Shown piece after piece: positions 52,657 through 61,983 of a stretch of DNA of 64,000 nucleotides. Each line of letters opens with the position of its first letter. Position 1 is the stretch's first letter. The stretch lies in contig OZ007016.1 of assembly GCA_963931445.1 (NCBI GenBank), forward strand, positions 1-64,000. Direction: 5' to 3'. Made by a program: the position numbers and the translations under genes. The stretch is from CALXVA01 sp944393025. GTDB taxonomy: Bacteria; Bacillota; Clostridia; TANB77; CAG-508. The notes beneath the pieces are model-generated. The model was not told the origin of the DNA. It ran no database searches and saw nothing but the letters and a program-made list of their open reading frames with translations.

Positions 52657-52918
52657 AGTAACCACCTCTACTTTTTTATTTATGCATTAATGTTTTATTT
52701 TAAGTCTTCTTTTGTATTAATAGCATTTCTTAATGCTATTTTATTATAGCTTTTAAAAAAATATTTTTTTGTCACATTTAATCCATAATATAAAAAAGTT
52801 TTTTACAAAATGTGATGTGCTTTCCATATTTTCAATATTTTATGCCTATTATTTTATATCAAAATAACTTTTTTTTCAATATTTTATTGAATTATAGTAA
52901 AAAATAGCAAAAATTAGT

Positions 52919-52936
52919 GTTACTGTTAAGTGTATT
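52919..52936 (-). promoter_or_regulatory. 18-bp motif upstream of spoIIE
   Basis: On the minus strand it reads AATACACTTAACAGTAAC, the most diverged of the three copies. It lies ~263 bp before the spoIIE start. The remaining DNA between 52657 and 52957 holds no gene and several AT-rich -10-like strings. Confidence 0.4.
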
Positions 52937-52957
52937 AAATATCTGGAATATCTATTC

Positions 52958-52998
52958 AAAAATAGGAAGCAACTAAATTAGCTACTTCCTATTTTTTT
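52958..52998 (-). terminator. Terminator after the 53004 surface gene
   Basis: AAAAATAGGAAG(C) pairs with CTTCCTATTTTT, with a ~13-nt loop and A/T-runs on both sides, just past the minus-strand stop. Confidence 0.75.
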
Positions 52999-53003
52999 AA
53001 ATA

Positions 53004-56000
53004 TTATTTTTTAGTTTTTAATACTTTTGTTTTTATTATTATTATTCCTGCTATAAGTACAATTAGAACAATTATTGCTGAAATAATATAAATAATTGTA
53101 TTATCACCAAATGGAGTAAGTATTATAATTCTTTCTGCTCTAGAACTATCAACTTCTGCTGGTTCTTTTGTTGGATCTTGATTTCCTACTATTGAGAATG
53201 CCATTCTTCTTCCTACTGTGTTACTTGTTTTAACTATTTCTACTATATTTTTATAAGTTAATTCATCTTCTGAATTATCTCTTGTAATTACTTCACTTAA
53301 AGTTAATTTTTGTGAATCTGTTTCTTCCCCTGGGGTTAATGCTGTTCCTAATTTATTAGTTGTAATTATATAATTAAATTTATTTACACTTTCTGTTAAA
53401 TTTGTATTTACTAAATTTCCTAATAAAGATGTTTTATCTATATTGCTCCAGTCTGTATTGTCTGTATTATTTTTATCAAATTTAAAGTTATTTGATATAT
53501 AATCTATTACTTGATCTGCACTTGTTGTTACTATATCAGTTCCTTTTGTTCCTATATAATAGAAATTTTTGTTATTATAGTCTTTTTCTCCAACATTTTT
53601 AACTTTAACTGCATAAGTTGTTTCTATTGTTGCACCATGCATTAATTCTTCATCCATTGTTAATTGTATTAGTCCATGGTCATTATTGTTTACAATATTA
53701 TCTACTTCTTCTCTATATGAATACCTATTTTTATTTTCTTCTCCATAATAGTCTTCATATTTTTTAGTTTCTTCTAATTTTTTATAACCTAAAAGTGATT
53801 TCTCTGCTTTTTCATCTAAGTTATATTGTTCATGTTTTCTCCATAAAACATTATTTGCTTTATCTTCTACATCAAATAATATTGTTCCATTTGCTAAAGT
53901 TACTTTAATATGTGTTACTTTTTTGTCTATTTCTAATTGTGCTTTTGGTCTTTCCTCTAGACCTAAATCTATTCCATCTAAACTATATGCAGGATTTCCA
54001 CTACCTATTGTAGTTTGTGTATTTTTTTCTACTTCTACAACAATAACACCTGTTTCAGCTACCATATATGTATTTTTAGCAAGTTCTTGTTGTAAATCTT
54101 TATTTCCAGTATATGGTGATGCTAATATTTCTGCTTTATTGTTAGTTACTTCACTGTTACTGTAATTAATTACAGTTTCTCTTCTCTTCCATATATCTTT
54201 TGCATCTGATACATTTTTTCCTTCTGAAGCAGCTATATCATACCCATAACTTTCTGATTCATTTTGATTTTCTATGTCTTTATATCCATCATATTTTCCA
54301 TCAATGTCCGTATGTTCTTTTTGTTCTATTCCTGCTTGATATGTAGTAGATTTAAAGTCTTGTCCATTATATATGTCTCCTGCATTATTTCCATAGGTAA
54401 ATCTTACTATATAATCTCCTGGTATATAACCACTAAATTCATAATTTCCATTATCTTTTGTTGCTTGTGCTTCTTGCCATTTAATGTAGTTTCCTTTGGC
54501 AGTTTTTATTAATAGTTCAACTGTAATTCCTCCTACACCTTTTTCTTTATCTTCTCTTAATCCATTACCTATAATTGCTCCATCTAAATCTTGTGTTTTA
54601 GTTCTTTCATCTTCCCAAACATTTCCGTTTATTTTTCTTGATTCTTGTAATAAATTAACATTTAAAGCTGGTGCTTTGTCTTCATCATCTTCTTGTGGCC
54701 CTTGTTCTTTATTATAATTGTTTGGTATAGAATCCTTATCTACTCTTCCTGCTATTACATCATTTGATGTTATCTCATAATTATTTTCTCCATAATGTGG
54801 TAATATTGTTCCTTGTTTATAATATGTTTTAAATGCTCCTATTTCTACTGCATTTTCTTTTTCGCCTAATTCTATTTTACCTTCATTATTAGAATTTAGT
54901 TTAAATGTTAGATATAAATATACTGTTTCTCCTGTAGCTTGTTTTTTACCAACATCAATTTCCAATTTATTATCCTTATTACTTAATACATTAATCTTTT
55001 CTAAGTTTTCATCTAAAAGTTTACCCTGTGCCATAGCATCTTGTAATTTATTTAATGTTTCTTCATCTGTTTTATAGTTTGTATTACTTTGCCATGATAA
55101 ACCTTCTTCAAATGTAAATGTATTATCATAATAGTCATATAGTTTTGTTACATGTCCTAACATAGATTGTGATTGATTTCTTACTGCTATTTTATATGTA
55201 ACATATACTTCTAGTAATTGGTTACTTACTTCTTCTTTATTATAATTTTGCCCTGTGTAGTTATAATCTGATGGATCTAGCCCTCTTTCATAACCTCCTA
55301 CAATATTAATGTTCCAAGTATCTCCTGTTTCCCCATCATTGTTTCCTATATTTCTTTGGTCATAACCATATACTTGTGTTTTTCCATTTATTTTAACTGT
55401 TGCTATATATAAGTCTTTCTTTAATGCCATATCAAATTCTATTCTTCTTGTAATACCAAAGTCTATTTCTTTTTGACTATCTCCTTCTTTATATATAGCA
55501 TGATATGTTACTCCATTAAATTCAACATCTTCTTCTCCTATAACAAATGTATCATATTTTGGGTATGTTTGTAATCCGTTTAAACCATCTGAACCAGTAT
55601 ATGCTGATATTCCAAATAATTCATTTGGCATATATCTTTGTTCTGATTCCCAATTTAAATCTTCTAAAGTATATCCTTCATCACCATCTATTTCTTCGAA
55701 TTTTTTGTTAAATTCATCTCTATCTTTCATAGATTCTGTTGCATTTGAATATCCACCTGCTAAATTATTATTATATATTGTATTTTGATATTGTTGGCCA
55801 TTATATTCGAACTGTACATAGTATTTATCTAAAACATATAAATCAGTAAATTTATATTCTCCTGAAGTATCTGTTGTTGTTTGTGCAACTACTGTTCCAT
55901 CTTCTTTATATAATGTAACAGGTATTCCTACTACAGGTGGCTCTCCTTCATCTTGTATACCATTAAGTTCATTTTCCTTACCTGCTCTTACATCTTCCCA

Positions 56001-57182
56001 AACATTTCCACCTAATTCCATTATAATTTCTGTTGGTTCAAATTCTATTTCTTCTTCATATATTGTTCTTACAGCATCCATACATCTAACTGGTTGTGGG
56101 CTTCCTACTTGTTCTAAATCAAAGTCTACTCTACAACTATGCAAGCTTCCTGAATCACAACAAGAATATTCGTCATTATTATAATCATCATATTCAGATA
56201 TTGAAACTACATATTGATGTCCAACAAAATCTGCATATACTCCTGATGCTAACATATATTCAAATTTAACTTTTATTGATACAGATTTTATTTCTGAATC
56301 TTCCGGAACAGTAAATACAACTTGAAATTCTTCTCCTGGTTCTGGATATGTTTGCTCTGCTCTATCTACTTTATTACCATCTGGCGTAAAATAGTGAATA
56401 TTACTTACTAGTTCATCACCTATTATTAATCCTGAAATAGGTATTTCTGTTCCATTATCTGCAACAACTAATATTTCTGATATTCCTCCAAAAGTTATAT
56501 CTCCATAATTTCCATTATCATAATTTATTGAATATGGTCCTAATATAATTTGTTTTGAAGAACTATTTACTTTCGCTATAGCATCTCCACTACCAGATGG
56601 ATTTAATCCATCTTTTGCTTGTGCAGCATAGGCTGCATATTTTTCTGCTTCTGCAATTAGTGCTTTACCTGCATCTCCCATTCCATCATGGTCATGTGCT
56701 CCTGCACCTCCCCATATAGCATGTTGTTTAACTTCTGACCATCCACTACCATCATGAGAAACAATGTATGCATCTTTATCTGAAAGAGTTCCTTCTCCTG
56801 ATTTTTTGTATAGTGGATTTGTTAATTTTCCATTTAAACTCCAATCAAATGGAACTGATGCATGAGCATGACTACCATAATATGTACCAACATATTTTTC
56901 GGCTTCATAATATGATATATCTCCCATTTTGGTATCTACCCCAGCTCCTACACAGAAGAATGGATAACCTCCATATAATGGTATATGGTGCTCACTTTCT
57001 ATTCCTGTTGGTTCAAATTCTGAACCTGTAAAAATATTATATTTTATACCATCACCAGAGTTTAATTTTTTAGATGGAATTATTGAGTTTATTGATTCTT
57101 GCTTAAAATTAAGTATTACAAATATGGTACTAATTGCTAATAAAATTAATACAAGTATAATACTTAAGTATTTTTTCTTCAT
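53004..57182 (-). CDS. Giant SdrD-B-domain surface protein
   Basis: A 1392-residue exported protein. It starts with a signal segment (YLSIILVLILLAISTIFVIL). A region with HIPLYGGYPFFCVGAG and the Cys-rich EYSCCDSGSLHSCRVDF follows. Then two SdrD-B-like domains (NVWEDVRAG ... GEYKFTDLYVLDKYYVQFEY and NVWEDERTKT ... GNYEFSGYIPGDYIVRFTYG) and long beta-rich stalk regions. The C-terminus is ERIIILTPFGDN, a hydrophobic helix and KTKVLKTKK. No LPxTG motif is seen, so it is probably held by the C-terminal helix. It starts 12 bp after the DUF11 gene and is its operon partner. The C-half is paralogous to the gene at the right edge. Confidence 0.85.
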   Translation of the reverse strand: MKKKYLSIILVLILLAISTIFVILNFKQESINSIIPSKKLNSGDGIKYNIFTGSEFEPTGIESEHHIPLYGGYPFFCVGAGVDTKMGDISYYEAEKYVGTYYGSHAHASVPFDWSLNGKLTNPLYKKSGEGTLSDKDAYIVSHDGSGWSEVKQHAIWGGAGAHDHDGMGDAGKALIAEAEKYAAYAAQAKDGLNPSGSGDAIAKVNSSSKQIILGPYSINYDNGNYGDITFGGISEILVVADNGTEIPISGLIIGDELVSNIHYFTPDGNKVDRAEQTYPEPGEEFQVVFTVPEDSEIKSVSIKVKFEYMLASGVYADFVGHQYVVSISEYDDYNNDEYSCCDSGSLHSCRVDFDLEQVGSPQPVRCMDAVRTIYEEEIEFEPTEIIMELGGNVWEDVRAGKENELNGIQDEGEPPVVGIPVTLYKEDGTVVAQTTTDTSGEYKFTDLYVLDKYYVQFEYNGQQYQNTIYNNNLAGGYSNATESMKDRDEFNKKFEEIDGDEGYTLEDLNWESEQRYMPNELFGISAYTGSDGLNGLQTYPKYDTFVIGEEDVEFNGVTYHAIYKEGDSQKEIDFGITRRIEFDMALKKDLYIATVKINGKTQVYGYDQRNIGNNDGETGDTWNINIVGGYERGLDPSDYNYTGQNYNKEEVSNQLLEVYVTYKIAVRNQSQSMLGHVTKLYDYYDNTFTFEEGLSWQSNTNYKTDEETLNKLQDAMAQGKLLDENLEKINVLSNKDNKLEIDVGKKQATGETVYLYLTFKLNSNNEGKIELGEKENAVEIGAFKTYYKQGTILPHYGENNYEITSNDVIAGRVDKDSIPNNYNKEQGPQEDDEDKAPALNVNLLQESRKINGNVWEDERTKTQDLDGAIIGNGLREDKEKGVGGITVELLIKTAKGNYIKWQEAQATKDNGNYEFSGYIPGDYIVRFTYGNNAGDIYNGQDFKSTTYQAGIEQKEHTDIDGKYDGYKDIENQNESESYGYDIAASEGKNVSDAKDIWKRRETVINYSNSEVTNNKAEILASPYTGNKDLQQELAKNTYMVAETGVIVVEVEKNTQTTIGSGNPAYSLDGIDLGLEERPKAQLEIDKKVTHIKVTLANGTILFDVEDKANNVLWRKHEQYNLDEKAEKSLLGYKKLEETKKYEDYYGEENKNRYSYREEVDNIVNNNDHGLIQLTMDEELMHGATIETTYAVKVKNVGEKDYNNKNFYYIGTKGTDIVTTSADQVIDYISNNFKFDKNNTDNTDWSNIDKTSLLGNLVNTNLTESVNKFNYIITTNKLGTALTPGEETDSQKLTLSEVITRDNSEDELTYKNIVEIVKTSNTVGRRMAFSIVGNQDPTKEPAEVDSSRAERIIILTPFGDNTIIYIISAIIVLIVLIAGIIIIKTKVLKTKK

Positions 57183-57194
57183 AACTCATCCTCC

Positions 57195-60100
57195 TTATAT
57201 TTTTCCTCTTCTAATTAAACTATTACTTTTTGTTAATATTTTTTTCTTTATTCCATATATACCTAATCCTATTATAGTAGCAATACCAATAATTATTGTT
57301 ATATAAAATATTGGTCCACCTGTTACAATTCCTACTAAAATTTCTACTTTAGATATATCATCTTCTGTTTCTTGTTTATTTCCTGGAGTTGAATCTATAT
57401 CATCCACTCCAATAGGATTATATGCTTCATATATTTCTGCATTATTTTCTAAAATTCCTAAAGTATCTTCTGTTATTTTCATGCTAACAATTAAATTTAC
57501 TTCTTTTTCTTCTCCTGGATTAATAATTTCATTTTCTAAACTTGTATTATATATTTCTCCTGTATTAGATAAATACCAATCTGTATTTAAATCTGTTGAA
57601 AATTTTACATCTTCTGGTAAATAATCCACTATTTTTTTAGCATATCCACTAATTTCTCCTTCGTTTTTTATAACAATTCTGTATTCAATTACAATGTCAC
57701 TATTTCCAACATTTCTTTCTAGTACATCTATTTTAGTTAATTGTTCTTTATTATATGAATATGTTTTAGTACCTATTGTTGGAGTTGTTAATGTAATTTT
57801 ATTTACATACTTAGCTAATGATAAGTCAAATTTTTGTGATACATATAATCCAATATCTATATCTCTAACATTAGAATTTGTTATTTTAATCTCATCTGAT
57901 ATAGCAACTAATCTTCTTTCTCCTGTAATTTCAGAATTCATAACAATTACATCTGAATTTAAAGAATCGCTAACACCCTTTGCTTTATAATCTGTTACTG
58001 AGTATTTAGATGAATCATATAAAAATACTACTATGTATTCTCCTTTTTCAAGATTTTGGAACTCATATTTACCTTCATTATTAGTAGTTGTTCTTTTTTC
58101 TTCATTTGTTTCTTTATCTTTAACTATTTCATTATTACTATTTAATAATATTACTGAAATATTTGATAATAATTCTTCTCCATCTTCTCTTTTGCCATTT
58201 TTATTTGCATCAACCCAAGCTGTACCAGATATTTTAAATCTTTGGTCTGGATTTGTTGGATTCTCTGAATCTGGGTTTTCTGGATCTGGATTTTCTTCTC
58301 CTCCATCTCCTGTAGTTTGATGTTTGTCTGGATCATACTCAACTATATTTGTAACTACATTACTTTTAATTTCGGAAATATTTTCTGCATAAATACTTAC
58401 ATCATTTTTTATTTCTTTATCATCTTTACTATTTAATAAATTAGCTTTTACTATAATTGTAACTTCTGAAGATTCTTCAGATTCTAAGTATGGTATTAAT
58501 ATATTTATTTTTCCTTCTGATAAATTCGTAATTAATACTTCTGTATTGTTTTTTCCATATGTATATATAGCTTTTTCAAATTCTAATCCTTCTGGTACTT
58601 GGCTTACTATATTTACATTTTGTGCTGTAGCTAAACCTTTATTTTTTATATTAATTTTATAAGTTATTAATTCTCCTTCTTTTACATATTTAGGAGTTGA
58701 TGTTAATTCAGAAACTTCTAATTCTGCTTTTGCTACTTTGTGTTCTGATATGTTTGAATATGTAATTTCATTTCCATTTATGTTTGCATCTGCAATAATA
58801 GAAATTTCATCCATATCCTCATTAATTTTTGTATTTACTGTTATATATTTAAACTTATCTATTTTATCTATTTGTATTAAAACATTATTTGTGTTTTCAT
58901 CATATACTATGCCTTCGGTTGTTTCTTCTCCTGTTCTTCCATCTTCAATAGTTGCACTTTCACAAATTAGACCTTTAGGTAATGGGAGATTTACATTTAC
59001 TGAATCTATACTTGGATTTTCAGAAATATTTTTTAATATAATTTTATATTGTATAGTATCATTTTTAGTTAAAATATTTGTTTCTGGAACATTTGATATT
59101 AATTTAAGTGCTATATTTCCCTCATTAATTTGTGTATCAAATGTGCTTGTTATTTCTGTATTTTCTAATTCATCAGATTTTAATTTTGTCTCTATTTTTG
59201 CATTTACTGGATATTTATCACTTGAAAGCATTCCATATTGTACATAAAACTCAATTTCTTTTGTTTCATTTAAATCTAATTTTCCTACTTCTAATGTTTT
59301 AGAATTTATGCTTTCATCATAAAATCCATTTCCTGGTGCATATTCTGTAAAAGTTGCTCCTTCTGGTAAATTAATAGTTATATTAGTATTATTTGAAATA
59401 ACACTTCCTATATTTTTTATTATTGCATTATATTTTACAATTTGTCCTTCTCTTACTTCATTTACAGTTGATTTAAGTTCAACTGATAAATCTGGTCCAA
59501 CACCTGTTGTTAATTTTAATAATGCTGATTCTTTTTCTTCTATTTTACTTCCAACAATTGAATCATTAATATAATAAGTTTTAAACATTTGTGATGTATT
59601 TTGTGAATATTTTAAGTTATTTGGTATTTCAATTTTATAAGTGAAATCTATATTTTCACCTTGTTTTAATGTATAATCATTAAATACAATTAAATATGCT
59701 TTAGTATTGTTAGTTATATTTTCAGTCCATTTGTTGTTTTCATTTGTTAAATCCTTTGTTGCTGATGAATTTTCTGTATAATATACTTTATAATTTTTTA
59801 CATCTATATTATCTAATTTTAGTTCTTCAACAACTTTAGCTGTAAATGTTGCTTCTAATTTTTCATTACTATCTATTTCATTATTATTAGTTGTTGGGAA
59901 TTTACCTAATACTGAAATATTACTAATATCATTAGAATAATTATTTATAATTTTCCCTTTTACTGTTGCTGTTCTACTATTTGAATATGCTTCAATTTCT
60001 ATTTCTTTATTTTCTCCAGATAATGCTAATACTTCATTTTTATTTTCCATATAATTTGAAATACTATTTGCAAGTATTATTCCACTAGGAGATACTATTT

Positions 60101-61715
60101 TTACATCTGTGCTAACTTTACCTGTGTTATTTTGTGCTAGAGCATTTTTATTTGTGTATTCTAATGTAATTTTGTCTGTCATACTAGGTGCTAAATTATA
60201 TACTGTAATATCTGTATTTAGTATAATTGTTGTTCCTTTATATTGATTATTTATTGTATAATCTTTTTGTATTCCTTCTAATGTAATATATATATTGTTA
60301 TTTTCTCCTTCTTTTTTTACTTCTGATTTTTTAATTTTTAGACCATTGTCCATTAATATATTTGTATTTTTTATACTTAATTCTGATATACTTTCTGGTA
60401 ATTGTATTTTTAAAGTAGGGTTATCAAATAATGCATTACTTGTAGTAGATGTATCTAATATTACTCTAATTTCCACATTTTCATTTTTTATTACAGAAGA
60501 TAAATTTTTTCTATCTATTTCAATACTTGCAACTGTTTCTTGTTCTTTTAATAAAATATTCTTTGTTAAACTTAGTTCATCTTGTGTTATTATTTTTGAA
60601 TTAATTTGTAATTGTTTTATTTGTTTAATTTCATTTAAAGATATATTTGAATTATTTTTTAATTCTTTTTCTATTTCTATTTCATAATTACCAATATTTT
60701 GTATTGTACTTGTTTCAATTTTTATATTTTTATCAAATGAGCTAATGTCTAATACATAATTGTTGTTATCATCTTTATTAGTGTTTTTATCTATTCTAGC
60801 TAATTCTTCATCTTCTTTATTTTTTATTAAAATTATTCCATCTTCTCCTAGCATTTTTTCAAAATCACTAGATAGTATTTTTAAATTTTTATTAGATAAT
60901 AAATTATTTAGTTTAATTTCTTCATTATTTTCATCTAAAAATTTCTCATCTTCTTCAATTATTTCTATTTTATTCATTATGTCTTTGTCAATAATATTTA
61001 TTGAATACTTTGCTGAAAAATTAGTACTAAAATCTTTTTGTTGTAATATATTAGCATATAAGTTTCCTTTTGAAATCTCGTTTTCCACATTTAATTGTGC
61101 ATCTGTTAATATATTTCTAAATTCACTAATTTCTATAGTATTTTCAATATTTTTTTCTATAATTTGATTACTATTTTCAAGTTCATTTGCAATTATTTTA
61201 GAATTAATATTTGAATTAATTTCATTTATAGAATATATTTCTTCTCCTTCATAAAAGAAATTTAAAATATATTCGCTTTTTAAAGTGTTTTCTTCTGAAT
61301 TCTTTTCTCCTATTAACTTTAATTCAATAGTATCTTGCTCTGTACTATATAAATTATTATTTTCTTGCTCTAAACTATTTTTTTCAAAAACAGTTAAATA
61401 ATTAGGACTAATTTCACCTAATTTTGGAACTTTAATATTTAGTTTAATATTATCATCAAAATTACTTATATTATTTATATCTATTAAAATATTAGTTTGT
61501 AAAACAATACCATATTTTTCTACAATATGATATTTTGTAGCTTTTGATGATCCATAACTTATATTTATATCATCTTCATAAGCTTTTTTTACTTCTTCTA
61601 TTTCATTATCTATTGCATAAGATATTGTAAAATTGCCCATTAATGTTATTAAATTAATTCCTATTATACATAATATTAATAAGATTGAAATTATTTTATT
61701 AGATTTATTTGACAT
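57195..61715 (-). CDS. Giant DUF11/SdrD-B adhesin-like surface protein
   Basis: A 1506-residue exported protein. It has a signal segment (IISILLILCIIGINLITLMG) and a long N-terminal region rich in Asn, Ile and Glu. Several DUF11-type conserved repeats follow (VKYNAIIKNIGSVISNNTNI, ITYKINIKNKGLATAQNVNI). Then come a Pro/Glu/Asn linker (ENPDPENPDSENPT), an SdrD-B domain (GTAWVDANKNGKREDGEELL) and a last DUF11-like domain. A C-terminal membrane helix (IFYITIIIGIATIIGLGIY) and KKK-rich tail end the protein. Many such repeats form intramolecular-bond-stabilised stalks. It has its own promoter at 61748-61776. Likely roles are adhesion or matrix binding. Confidence 0.85.
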   Translation of the reverse strand: MSNKSNKIISILLILCIIGINLITLMGNFTISYAIDNEIEEVKKAYEDDINISYGSSKATKYHIVEKYGIVLQTNILIDINNISNFDDNIKLNIKVPKLGEISPNYLTVFEKNSLEQENNNLYSTEQDTIELKLIGEKNSEENTLKSEYILNFFYEGEEIYSINEINSNINSKIIANELENSNQIIEKNIENTIEISEFRNILTDAQLNVENEISKGNLYANILQQKDFSTNFSAKYSINIIDKDIMNKIEIIEEDEKFLDENNEEIKLNNLLSNKNLKILSSDFEKMLGEDGIILIKNKEDEELARIDKNTNKDDNNNYVLDISSFDKNIKIETSTIQNIGNYEIEIEKELKNNSNISLNEIKQIKQLQINSKIITQDELSLTKNILLKEQETVASIEIDRKNLSSVIKNENVEIRVILDTSTTSNALFDNPTLKIQLPESISELSIKNTNILMDNGLKIKKSEVKKEGENNNIYITLEGIQKDYTINNQYKGTTIILNTDITVYNLAPSMTDKITLEYTNKNALAQNNTGKVSTDVKIVSPSGIILANSISNYMENKNEVLALSGENKEIEIEAYSNSRTATVKGKIINNYSNDISNISVLGKFPTTNNNEIDSNEKLEATFTAKVVEELKLDNIDVKNYKVYYTENSSATKDLTNENNKWTENITNNTKAYLIVFNDYTLKQGENIDFTYKIEIPNNLKYSQNTSQMFKTYYINDSIVGSKIEEKESALLKLTTGVGPDLSVELKSTVNEVREGQIVKYNAIIKNIGSVISNNTNITINLPEGATFTEYAPGNGFYDESINSKTLEVGKLDLNETKEIEFYVQYGMLSSDKYPVNAKIETKLKSDELENTEITSTFDTQINEGNIALKLISNVPETNILTKNDTIQYKIILKNISENPSIDSVNVNLPLPKGLICESATIEDGRTGEETTEGIVYDENTNNVLIQIDKIDKFKYITVNTKINEDMDEISIIADANINGNEITYSNISEHKVAKAELEVSELTSTPKYVKEGELITYKINIKNKGLATAQNVNIVSQVPEGLEFEKAIYTYGKNNTEVLITNLSEGKINILIPYLESEESSEVTIIVKANLLNSKDDKEIKNDVSIYAENISEIKSNVVTNIVEYDPDKHQTTGDGGEENPDPENPDSENPTNPDQRFKISGTAWVDANKNGKREDGEELLSNISVILLNSNNEIVKDKETNEEKRTTTNNEGKYEFQNLEKGEYIVVFLYDSSKYSVTDYKAKGVSDSLNSDVIVMNSEITGERRLVAISDEIKITNSNVRDIDIGLYVSQKFDLSLAKYVNKITLTTPTIGTKTYSYNKEQLTKIDVLERNVGNSDIVIEYRIVIKNEGEISGYAKKIVDYLPEDVKFSTDLNTDWYLSNTGEIYNTSLENEIINPGEEKEVNLIVSMKITEDTLGILENNAEIYEAYNPIGVDDIDSTPGNKQETEDDISKVEILVGIVTGGPIFYITIIIGIATIIGLGIYGIKKKILTKSNSLIRRGKI

Positions 61716-61747
61716 AATTTTCCTCCTAAAAAGAACTTTACTATTAT

Positions 61748-61776
61748 ATTATACGACATTTTTCCAGTATTTTCAA
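61748..61776 (-). promoter_or_regulatory. Promoter of the surface-protein operon
   Basis: On the minus strand TTGAAA (61776-61771) and TATAAT (61753-61748) are spaced 17 bp. The start codon at 61715 follows after ~30 bp with AGGAGG. Confidence 0.65.
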
Positions 61777-61830
61777 GACTTTTTGGAATTATTGTCAATA
61801 ATTGATAATTTTTGATGTAAATTAAATTTT

Positions 61831-61909
61831 AAATCTATTTCAAAGCTATATAATGTATATTTTTTTAGTAATTTCTAAAAAAATTTACATTATATAGCTT
61901 TATAGATTT
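61831..61909. repeat. Long imperfect hairpin between two surface-protein genes
   Basis: The segment AAAGCTATATAATGTA with a trailing T-run and AG pairs with CT, an A-run and TACATTATATAGCTTT. It is extended outward by AAATCTAT/ATAGATTT past a 3-nt bulge. Arms are ~35-38 bp around a 6-nt loop. It has no coding content and may be a decayed small mobile repeat. Confidence 0.6.
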
Positions 61910-61936
61910 TAAAAATATTATTAATGAAATCAATGC

Positions 61937-61967
61937 AATAAAGGATGACTTTACGCCATCCTTTATT
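61937..61967 (-). terminator. Terminator after the right-edge surface gene
   Basis: AATAAAGGATG pairs with CATCCTTTATT over a ~9-nt loop, 17 bp past the minus-strand stop at 61984. Confidence 0.8.
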
Positions 61968-61983
61968 CTATGTAATGCTTAAA

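Noticed and set aside
57694..61167. Several plus-strand frames inside the surface-protein region
   Set aside because: They are Ser/Phe/Leu-rich shadows of the minus-strand DUF11 gene, without ribosome sites.
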